From IMG/VR virus record IMGVR_UViG_3300038701_002586, positions 1 through 20,842 of that record: DNA of 20,842 nucleotides; one strand, given 5' to 3'. Source of the stretch: a virus. The notes beneath the pieces are model-generated. The model made no database searches and was not told where the DNA came from. It saw only the letters and a program-made list of their open reading frames with translations. Positions 7,576 to 13,610 of this stretch are shown piece by piece. Each line of letters opens with the position of its first letter. The stretch's first letter is position 1. The position numbers and the translations under genes were made by a program.

Positions 7576-9646
7576 GCAGAAGACGATGGACCTTCGGGCG
7601 ACGATCTCAGTGCAGGCCGCATCGGGCGACGGGAAGAAGCTCCCCACGTTCGAGATCGTCGCCTACACGGGCGAGCCGCTGCGCCAGTGGTGGAGCCGGG
7701 TGCCCGTCATCGTCAACTGCGAGGGCGTCTCGCACGGCGAACAGGTGCCGCTGCTCTTCGCCCACGACGGCGGACGGATCCAGCACGTCCTGGGCTACAT
7801 CACGAGCGTGAAGACGGACGGCGGCAAGATCGTCGTCGCCGGCGTGATCAGCGCCGAGAGCGACGAGGCGAACCAGTTCCTTGCGCACGCGCGCAACGGC
7901 TACAAGTGGCAGGCCAGCATCGGAGCTCGTCCCGAGAGCACCTCGGACCACGACACCGGCTCGACCTACCAGGCGAACGGGCGCGCCTACGACGGCCCGC
8001 TCCACGCGTTCGACAAGTGCAGGCTCGAGGAGGTCTCGGTCCTGCCGGTCGGCGAGAACAAGGGCACAGAGACGCGCGTTGCTGCGCAATCCAATTCCAA
8101 GGAAGGAAACCAGATGGGCGACGACCAGAACGGCGCAGCCAATGGCGGTGCGCAGAACAACGGGCAGGCGAACACCTCGCAGAGCGGTGGCGAGCAGGGG
8201 CAGGGCGTCCAGGCCGGCGCCCAGCAGACCACGCAGAACACCGTGACGCAGACGGTCACGCCGGTCAGCCGGTCGACCGAGCAGATCATCGAAGCGCAGC
8301 GTGCCGAGAACACGCGCGTGCAGACGATCAACACCGCGCTGCAGGCGCACATCCGCCGGTACCCCGATCAGGTCGAAGCCGCCGGCCAGATGGCGACGGC
8401 GGCGATCGACTCGAAGCAGGACGCCGACTCGTTCCGCAACGATCTCGACCGCCTGGTCCTCGCGGCGCCGAACATCACCACCGTCTCGGGCCGTGGCCTT
8501 CCCGAAGGCCGCGTGATCGAGGCCGCCCTCGCGATGGGCTCCGGCCTCTCCAGCGAGCAGTGCGAGAGGGACTACGACGACCAGACGCTCCAGGCGGCCC
8601 GCGATCGCTACGGCGCCTCCCTGGGCATCCAGGAGGCCCTGCTCATCGTCGCCAAAGCGAACGGCTACACGGGTCGCGACAACGTTAAGGCCGGCAACCT
8701 CCGCTCGATCATGGAGCACGCCTTCCCGCACCGCAGCGTTCGTGCGTCGGGCGGCTTCACGCACACCGCCGACCTCACGATCGCGCTCGGTCTCGTCGCG
8801 CACAAGGTCATGCTTGAGTCGTTCATGAAGGCCGAGGATGCGCTTCAGCAGATCTCGGCGAGGGGTCGCGTGGGCGACTTCAAGACGCACAAGCGCTACC
8901 GCCTGACCGGCGACTTCAACTACAAGCTGGTGCCTCCGTCGGGCCAGATCGAGTCCGGAACGCTCGACGAGGAGAGCTTCGAGGCTTCGGCGGACACGTA
9001 CGGTCGGCTCTTCTCGATCCCGCGCACGGCGATCATCAACGACGACAACGACGCGCTCTCGAAGATCCCGAAGCTCCTGGGCCGCGGCGCCAAGCTCTCG
9101 ATGCAGGAGATCGGCTTCGCTCTTCTGCTCGCGAATCCCAACAACTTCTTCCACGCGGACAACAAGAACCTCCTGACCAGCAACGCCCTCTCCGTCACCG
9201 GCCTCGACGCCGCCGAGACGAAGTTCAACGACCAGGTTGATCCCGAGGGCAATCCTCTCGGCTTCGCCGCGGCGATCATGCTGGTGCCCAACGCGTTGCA
9301 CACGCTCGCCAACCAGATCTATCAGGGCCAGCAGGTGTTCGAGGACGGCAACTCTTCCAAAACGAAGTTCATCACGAAGAACATGCACGCGGGCAAGTTC
9401 CGCGTCGTGAAGTCGTCGTACCTCAACCTCGCGAAGATCCCTGGCGGCTCGCCGTCGACGTGGTGGCTCTTTGCCGAGCCCGAAGACCTGCCCGCGATCG
9501 AGATCTCCTACCTGGACGGTCGCGAGGAGCCGATCATCGAGTCCGCCCAGGCCGACTTCGACTCGCTCGGCATCAAGTGGCGCGGCTACCACGACTGGGG
9601 CGTCGACCTCCAGGACCCGCGCGGCGCGCTCAAGAACACGGCGTAA
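7565..9646 (+). CDS. Fused prohead protease and major capsid protein
   Basis: One 693-residue frame joins two head proteins. Residues 1 to about 175 are a prohead serine protease: VPLLFAHDGG supplies candidate His67, and YKWQASIGA candidate Ser118, as in HK97/U35-type proteases. Residues about 184-300 are a G/Q/N-rich linker and a helical scaffold-like part. Residues about 300-693 resemble Mu-type (gpT-like) major capsid proteins, with SMEHAF/SIMEHAFPH-type and IPRTAIINDDN-like stretches and a long beta-rich C-terminus. AGGAGG (7550-7555) lies 9 nt before ATG 7565. A second strong start inside the gene at 8114 could yield the scaffold-capsid part alone. Self-cleavage near the linker is likely but not shown. 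Confidence 0.9.
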   Translation: MTTEQKTMDLRATISVQAASGDGKKLPTFEIVAYTGEPLRQWWSRVPVIVNCEGVSHGEQVPLLFAHDGGRIQHVLGYITSVKTDGGKIVVAGVISAESDEANQFLAHARNGYKWQASIGARPESTSDHDTGSTYQANGRAYDGPLHAFDKCRLEEVSVLPVGENKGTETRVAAQSNSKEGNQMGDDQNGAANGGAQNNGQANTSQSGGEQGQGVQAGAQQTTQNTVTQTVTPVSRSTEQIIEAQRAENTRVQTINTALQAHIRRYPDQVEAAGQMATAAIDSKQDADSFRNDLDRLVLAAPNITTVSGRGLPEGRVIEAALAMGSGLSSEQCERDYDDQTLQAARDRYGASLGIQEALLIVAKANGYTGRDNVKAGNLRSIMEHAFPHRSVRASGGFTHTADLTIALGLVAHKVMLESFMKAEDALQQISARGRVGDFKTHKRYRLTGDFNYKLVPPSGQIESGTLDEESFEASADTYGRLFSIPRTAIINDDNDALSKIPKLLGRGAKLSMQEIGFALLLANPNNFFHADNKNLLTSNALSVTGLDAAETKFNDQVDPEGNPLGFAAAIMLVPNALHTLANQIYQGQQVFEDGNSSKTKFITKNMHAGKFRVVKSSYLNLAKIPGGSPSTWWLFAEPEDLPAIEISYLDGREEPIIESAQADFDSLGIKWRGYHDWGVDLQDPRGALKNTA
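8099..8116 (+). promoter_or_regulatory. Internal ribosome binding site and in-frame ATG within the protease/capsid fusion
   Basis: AAGGAAGG (8099-8106) lies 7 nt before an in-frame ATG at 8114 (Met184 of the fusion). This is among the better Shine-Dalgarno/start arrangements in the window and falls exactly where the protease domain ends and the G/Q/N-rich linker begins. Translation from here would give a 510-residue scaffold-plus-capsid protein without protease. That would let capsid subunits outnumber protease, comparable in logic to the lambda C/Nu3 overlap. Confidence 0.6.
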
Positions 9647-9651
9647 CCGAC

Positions 9652-9671
9652 CAGCTGAGTGCGCTCAGCTG
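9652..9671 (+). other. Perfect hairpin directly after the capsid gene
   Basis: CAGCTGAG (9652-9659) and CTCAGCTG (9664-9671) form a perfect 8-bp stem with a TGCG loop, starting 6 bases after the capsid stop. There is no following T run, so it is not a classical terminator. It could slow 3' exonuclease decay of the capsid message or partly end transcription between the capsid and cement genes. Confidence 0.45.
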
Positions 9672-9714
9672 AGCGCCGTACCCACACGGACAGACACACA
9701 CGAAGGAGACATCC

Positions 9715-10074
9715 ATGGCCGAGGCCAAATGGGTTCGGGACGGGAAGAGCATCAAGATCACCGCCGGCGCCGACATCGCTGCCGCCGAGGTCGTCGTGCT
9801 CGATGGGCACACCGTTGGCGTCGCGCCCGAAGCGATCGCCAACGGCGCGGTGGGCGAGGTGTTCCTCGAGGGCATCTTCGACTTCGCGAAGACCACGGGC
9901 GAGACCTGGACGGCGGGCGAGCCGATCTACTTCGACGAGACCGCCAACGAGATGACCACCACGGCGGCGGACAACAAGTTCGCCGGCATCGCGGCGGCGG
10001 ACGCCGCGAGCGGCGCGACGATCGGTCGCGGACGCCTGGGCGCCACCGGGCTGCACGTCAACACGACCAGCTGA
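9715..10074 (+). CDS. Capsid cement/decoration protein (DUF2190-like)
   Basis: This 119-residue protein follows the capsid gene and has the all-beta, A/G/T-rich character of DUF2190 proteins, which trimerise on the capsid surface and stabilise it. Typical features are the N-terminal segment ITAGADIAAAEVVVLDG and the later GEPIYFDETANEMTTTA followed by NKFAGIAAADAASG, the usual pattern of a value that ages into a new state. GAAGGAGA lies just before ATG 9715. The TGA overlaps the connector gene's start (TGATG). Confidence 0.85.
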   Translation: MAEAKWVRDGKSIKITAGADIAAAEVVVLDGHTVGVAPEAIANGAVGEVFLEGIFDFAKTTGETWTAGEPIYFDETANEMTTTAADNKFAGIAAADAASGATIGRGRLGATGLHVNTTS

Positions 10075-10475
10075 TGAATCTCCTCGCCCGAGGGAATTCG
10101 ATGATCGACCGCCTCCGCCAGAGAAGTCTGACGGAGGCGATTTCCTACACACCCGTCGGCGAGACGCGCCTCGACATCACCGCGACCTCGACCGAGCAGA
10201 GCGTTGCGTACCTGGACGAGCACGGCTCCGCCATCGTCGCCCGCGTCCGCCAGTTCATCATCCTCGCGTCCGACCTGGTCGGCGATGGCGAGCCCGAAGA
10301 CGACGCCCCGCCGGTGATCGACCCGAAGCGCGGCGACCTGATCGAGAGCACGATCGAGGGGAAGGTCCACCACTTTGAAGTCCTCCAGCCCGCCGGCGAG
10401 GACGTCTGGGCCTGGACCAGCCCGCAGCAGACGTCGCGCCGCGTGTTCGCCAAGCTCAAGGCGGTGGCGCCATGA
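10074..10475 (+). CDS. Head-tail connector/joining protein
   Basis: This 133-residue protein starts MNLLARGNSMIDRLRQRS and continues with a beta-rich body that includes SVAYLDEHGSAIVARVRQFIILASDL. A PKRGDLIESTIEGKVHHFEV stretch follows, resembling a small barrel. This layout matches head completion/connector proteins encoded after the decoration protein in many siphovirus prophages; it is recognised by pattern and gene order rather than by a catalytic motif. ATG 10074 overlaps the preceding stop, and its own TGA overlaps the next gene as ATGA. Confidence 0.72.
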   Translation: MNLLARGNSMIDRLRQRSLTEAISYTPVGETRLDITATSTEQSVAYLDEHGSAIVARVRQFIILASDLVGDGEPEDDAPPVIDPKRGDLIESTIEGKVHHFEVLQPAGEDVWAWTSPQQTSRRVFAKLKAVAP

Positions 10476-10894
10476 CGAGTCCGATCGTGACCGCTGCCGA
10501 TGCGCTGAAGGACCTTGTCGCCGCGGAGCCCGCGATCGCGAGCTCGAGCATCACGGTCAGCCGCGAGTGGGTCCCGACGACGAAGGCTGAGGACATCGGC
10601 GACGGCCTGATCGAGGTCCTCCCGCAGGACATCGATAAAGAAGCGGAGAAGCGCAGCGCGATGAAGACGACGGACGTCTTCGCCATCGCGCTCAGCTTCA
10701 ACGCCAACACGAAGGCCGAGCAGGATGCCGCGATGGAGATCGCGACCACGCTCATGGACTACCTCGAGAACAAGCACCTCGCGAGCATCGGGATCTTCAT
10801 GGAGATGGATCCCGGACCGCTCGTCGACGGCGACGCGTGGAAACTCGGCATCTTTCGCACGTTCATCACTCTGAAGTACAGAAGGAGAAACTGA
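10472..10894 (+). CDS. Probable tail terminator/tail completion protein
   Basis: This 140-residue alpha/beta protein lies between the connector and the tail tube gene, where tail terminator proteins (lambda gpU-like or gpZ-like) are encoded. Visible parts are a helical N-terminus (VTAADALKDLVAA), a strand pair around ITVSREWVP, a long amphipathic helix (KAEQDAAMEIATTLMDYLEN), and a C-terminal strand ending in basic residues. The assignment rests mainly on order and fold character. The gene starts at an ATGA overlap and ends three bases before the next ATG. Confidence 0.65.
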   Translation: MTSPIVTAADALKDLVAAEPAIASSSITVSREWVPTTKAEDIGDGLIEVLPQDIDKEAEKRSAMKTTDVFAIALSFNANTKAEQDAAMEIATTLMDYLENKHLASIGIFMEMDPGPLVDGDAWKLGIFRTFITLKYRRRN

Positions 10895-10896
10895 CA

Positions 10897-11346
10897 ATGT
10901 CCGGACTCATGCCTGGTATCGACGCGGTCCTGCTCTGGAAGCCCAACGGCATCGGCGACGCCACCGCGTGGGCGGAGGCCGACGTCATCGATCCCGAGTT
11001 TGACTACGACTACGACGTCGCGGAGAGCACGTCACGTCTCGGCGGCGGCACGAAGACCGAGGAGAGCACGCTCCTGGGCATTCGGTTCATGGGCAAGGTC
11101 CAGGCCGATCGCGACAACACCTTCTTCGTCGCCCTCGAGGACGCCGCGGCGTCGAAGGGGAAGCTCGGCGTTCACCAGATCGACGCCGACGGGGGCGCGG
11201 GTGAAGGCCCGAAGGCGACCGTCCAGGTGCGCAAGTTCAAGCGCACCGAGAACAACGACGGGCTCGTCGAGTACGACTACGAGCTCAGCCCGTGCAAGGA
11301 CAACACCAACCCTCCCGTCTGGGCGACGGACGATCGCGGCAGCTGA
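10897..11346 (+). CDS. Major tail tube protein
   Basis: This 149-residue protein is predicted mostly beta. It opens with MSGLMPGIDAVLLWKPNG, followed by DPEFDYDYDVAESTSRLGGG, KTEESTLLGIRFMGKV, and a C-terminal half with the alternating charged strands of tube proteins. It would stack in hexameric rings around the tape measure. AAGGAG (10872-10877) precedes ATG 10897 at a somewhat long spacing of about 19 nt, but no better start is visible. Position between the tail completion protein and the assembly chaperone supports the call. Confidence 0.75.
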   Translation: MSGLMPGIDAVLLWKPNGIGDATAWAEADVIDPEFDYDYDVAESTSRLGGGTKTEESTLLGIRFMGKVQADRDNTFFVALEDAAASKGKLGVHQIDADGGAGEGPKATVQVRKFKRTENNDGLVEYDYELSPCKDNTNPPVWATDDRGS

Positions 11347-11403
11347 TCGCTGGCGACCGGGCTCACCACCAACCACAGACACGCACCACGCCAGGAGACA
11401 CCG

Positions 11404-11916
11404 ATGCACACGTTCAAGGACAACATGGGCCGCGAGTGGTCGATCGACTTCACCCTCACGACGCTCAACAGGATCAAGGGCAAGGGCTTCCACCTCTTCG
11501 AGGGCGGGAAGGTCACCATCGTCCAGCAGCTCTACAGCGACTACGGCAAGCTCTTCGAGTTCCTCTGGCTTCTGTGCCAGAAGCAGGCGGAGCAGATGGA
11601 CCCGAAGGTCACGCAGGACGACTTCGGGGAGGCCCTCGCCGGCGACGCGATCGCGGAGGCCACGAAGGCCGTCCTCGAGGCGATCACTGATTTTTTCCCG
11701 AACCAGGAGCGTCGCGAAGCGATCAAGGCCGCGATCGAGACCGTCGATCGTCGGACGCTCCTGGCGATCGACCACGTCCAGAAGCGACCGGAGCTCAACA
11801 AGACGGACGAGCAGTTCCTCGAGGAGCTCGACGCGGTCCTGAACAGGGAGATGCAGACCTCATCCGCTGGGCCTACGAAGCCGCCGGCGTCGTCGGAATC
11901 GACCCAGGAGGACTGA
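11404..11916 (+). CDS. Tail assembly chaperone, G-like zero-frame product
   Basis: This 170-residue protein begins MHTFKDNMGREWSIDFTLTT, has a helical core with FLWLLCQKQAEQ and a DDFGEALAGDAIAEATKAVL helix, then ITDFFPNQERR, and ends with a low-complexity P/S/T tail (PPASSESTQED). In lambda-like phages the gene between tail tube and tape measure encodes gpG, and a -1 frameshift makes gpGT; both hold the tape measure during tail assembly. A matching slippery heptamer lies in codons 96-98. AGGAGA (11393-11398) lies 5 nt before ATG 11404. Confidence 0.82.
   Translation: MHTFKDNMGREWSIDFTLTTLNRIKGKGFHLFEGGKVTIVQQLYSDYGKLFEFLWLLCQKQAEQMDPKVTQDDFGEALAGDAIAEATKAVLEAITDFFPNQERREAIKAAIETVDRRTLLAIDHVQKRPELNKTDEQFLEELDAVLNREMQTSSAGPTKPPASSESTQED
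11691..11697 (+). promoter_or_regulatory. Candidate -1 frameshift slippery site
   Basis: T TTT TTC sits in frame with the G-like gene (codons GAT TTT TTC), the form known to support efficient -1 slippage. The -1 frame has its last upstream stop at 11688-11690, directly before the heptamer, and stays open to 12170. A GAGG lies 10 nt upstream, and a 7-bp stem with a 5-nt loop (11732-11750) lies 34 nt downstream, further than usual for a stimulator. Confidence 0.55.
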
Positions 11917-12170
11917 CCCTCCGCCAACTGCAACACATGGCGGAGGGGCGCATCGCGAACGAGTTCATGCAGACGGGTGCGCTTCTCTCTGCCATCGCTG
12001 GCATCGCCGGCCAGAAGCGCACGCCCTCGGACTTCTTCCCGGTCCTCAAGAAGCGCGAGACCTCCGGATCCGGGAAGTCCTGGTCACACCTCAAGTCGCT
12101 GATGAAGAAAGAGAAGCCCAAATGCGCAGAGCAGCAACCATCGTCCTTACGCTCGCAGCCTGTCTCCTGA
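11691..12170 (+). CDS. T-like extension of the tail assembly chaperone, read in the -1 frame
   Basis: In the -1 frame relative to the G-like gene, the conserved-looking segment LIRWAYEAAGVVGIDPGG, then LTLRQLQHMAEGR and a helix with GALLSAIAG, extends past the G stop to 12170. The start of this segment (about 11850) has no ATG, GTG or TTG near it, and the only ATG (11937) lies inside the segment with no Shine-Dalgarno. Expression by frameshift is therefore the simplest reading, giving a GT-like fusion of 255 residues if the slip occurs at 11691-11697. The stretch 11697-11840 reads less protein-like in this frame, so a later slip point cannot be excluded. The end overlaps the next gene by 49 bases. 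Confidence 0.6.
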   Translation, partial: FFPEPGASRSDQGRDRDRRSSDAPGDRPRPEATGAQQDGRAVPRGARRGPEQGDADLIRWAYEAAGVVGIDPGGLTLRQLQHMAEGRIANEFMQTGALLSAIAGIAGQKRTPSDFFPVLKKRETSGSGKSWSHLKSLMKKEKPKCAEQQPSSLRSQPVS

Positions 12171-12814
12171 CGCTCACCGCCACGCCCGGGTGCGCGACCC
12201 TCGAGGACCGCCAGGAGGCGAAGGAAGCCGCAGTCGCCGCAGCGACGGCCTCCGAGCAACGTCTTCAGCAGACGATCGACGTCGTCGCCGACCTCCGCGA
12301 GCAGATCGCCCAGGGGCAGGCGCAGCGCGAGCAGCTGCCCGAGGCGGAGAGCTCACGGCTCGACGCCGTGATCGACGGCCTGGTCGTGACGCTCGAGGAG
12401 GTCGAGCGCGTCCTCCCGGACATCCGAGACGCAGCAACGCGCGCTCGCGAGCACGCGGAGTCCCTCGACCCGAACGCTTCGCAAGCCGAGTTCATCGCCA
12501 CGAACGTGCAGCACGGCGCCGAAGAGGCGTCGCGATGGTTGCCCGTGGGTGCGTCTCAGATCGCCCTGCTCATCGGCACGCTCGCCGGCGGCGTCGCCGC
12601 GTTCGAGCGAGACCGGAAGGCGAGGCGCAGGGCCGAGGAGGCCGAGGCGGAGCGACTGCGCGCAGAGCACGCCATCGAGATGGGCCGTCGTGCCGTTGAG
12701 GGTGTCCGTCAGAGCGGCGTGCTCACCAACGCGACCCCCGAACAGATGGCGACGCTGAAGCGCGTCCAGGGCAGGCAGGGTCGCGAGTTCGTAGACGAGC
12801 TCCTCGCGGGGTGA
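12122..12814 (+). CDS. Membrane-associated, probable lipoprotein with coiled coils
   Basis: This 230-residue protein starts with basic residues and a hydrophobic segment (residues 3-20) and then TPGC with Cys24. This looks like a lipoprotein signal, although Pro22 departs from the usual lipobox. Residues about 27-125 are charged helix, likely coiled coil. A second hydrophobic segment (ASQIALLIGTLAGGVAAF, about 144-161) is followed by a strongly basic/acidic helix. Phage envelope proteins of this type include spanins and tail-associated membrane proteins. The next gene is also a membrane-anchored coiled coil, and the two overlap by GTGA, so they may form one lysis or envelope complex. The Shine-Dalgarno is weak (AAGAGAAG). 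Confidence 0.7.
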   Translation: MRRAATIVLTLAACLLTLTATPGCATLEDRQEAKEAAVAAATASEQRLQQTIDVVADLREQIAQGQAQREQLPEAESSRLDAVIDGLVVTLEEVERVLPDIRDAATRAREHAESLDPNASQAEFIATNVQHGAEEASRWLPVGASQIALLIGTLAGGVAAFERDRKARRRAEEAEAERLRAEHAIEMGRRAVEGVRQSGVLTNATPEQMATLKRVQGRQGREFVDELLAG

Positions 12815-13086
12815 GCGTGACGCTCGCGAGCGAAACACCCTTGGCGGTCGTCGTCTTCGTGACGCCGCTCCTGATCGCCGTCGTCGGCTGGCTCGTCGGG
12901 CGTCTGATCAATCGCGCGGTCGGCAAGCTCGACGAGATCGACGACGCGCTCGAAGAGGTCAGGGTCGACGTGCGCGAGCTCTCGGTCGTGCAGCGATTCA
13001 CGGCCAGCGAGTTCGACGCGGTGAAGGAGAGCATCAAGGACCACGAGGCGCGAATCCGGAAGCTCGAGCAGGGAGGCGGACCGTAA
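12811..13086 (+). CDS. Small membrane-anchored coiled-coil protein, holin- or XhlA-like
   Basis: This 91-residue protein has one long hydrophobic segment (about residues 10-34, VVVFVTPLLIAVVGWLVGRLI). A heptad-rich charged helix follows, with segments KLDEIDDALEEVRVDV and VKESIKDHEARIRKLEQ. XhlA-type lysis proteins also combine one membrane segment with a coiled coil ending in an HExRIxxLE-type motif, but they usually have the opposite order. A role as a holin, pinholin partner or anchor is possible. GTG 12811 overlaps the previous stop, and the TAA overlaps the next ATG. Confidence 0.68.
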   Translation: MSVTLASETPLAVVVFVTPLLIAVVGWLVGRLINRAVGKLDEIDDALEEVRVDVRELSVVQRFTASEFDAVKESIKDHEARIRKLEQGGGP

Positions 13087-13607
13087 TGGTCACAGTGAAG
13101 CTCAGCAGCAAGATGCTCCGCCTCGATCACGAGAAGGTGATCAAGAGCGTCAAGCAAGCCGAGCGGCGCCGCCTGATGTACGCCGGCGGCATGGTCCGCA
13201 AGATCTCGCGAAACAGCATCCGTCCCGCCGGCAAGTCGGGCATCACGTCGAAGCCTGGCGAGCCGCCCAGGACGCACACGAAGGACCTCAAGAAGATCCT
13301 CTTCGGCTACGACACCGCGATCAGCGCCGTCGTCGTCGGGCCCGTTCGCTTCAACAGGAAGGGGCCCGGAGGAAAGGTGGTCCCGGGCCTGCTCGAGCAT
13401 GGCGGTCGGGTGCGCGTCAGGGACATGCTCGTCGCTCGTGGGGGTGGTCTGGGGCGCGGCACCGGCGGTCGGTTCGTCGGTCTCGACAAGGACTTCGAGC
13501 GCGTCACTGGCACGCTCACCTACGCACCGCGCCCATTCATGGGGCCGGCCCTCGAGGCGGCGCAGTCCGACATCCCCGAGCTCTTCAAGAACAGCGTGAG
13601 CCCATAG
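13086..13607 (+). CDS. Virion morphogenesis / minor tail protein (HK97 gp10-like)
   Basis: This 173-residue basic protein shows the order seen in phage virion morphogenesis proteins. It has an N-terminal helix with KSVKQAERRR, then SKPGEPPRTHTKDLKKILFG, a strand with AISAVVVGPVRF, VPGLLEHGG, and a C-terminal YAPRPFMGPALEAA. The PGEPP and RPFMxPAL motifs are the recognisable marks; such proteins join head and tail or cap the tail. GGGAGG (13071-13076) lies 9 nt before ATG 13086. Its place next to the tape measure, after the membrane proteins, is slightly displaced from the usual order. Confidence 0.75.
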   Translation: MVTVKLSSKMLRLDHEKVIKSVKQAERRRLMYAGGMVRKISRNSIRPAGKSGITSKPGEPPRTHTKDLKKILFGYDTAISAVVVGPVRFNRKGPGGKVVPGLLEHGGRVRVRDMLVARGGGLGRGTGGRFVGLDKDFERVTGTLTYAPRPFMGPALEAAQSDIPELFKNSVSP

Positions 13608-13610
13608 GCG

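Noticed and set aside
1629-9592. Long minus-strand frames opposite SGNH hydrolase, terminase, portal and capsid genes
   Set aside because: All lie opposite confident + strand genes and have shadow-type composition.
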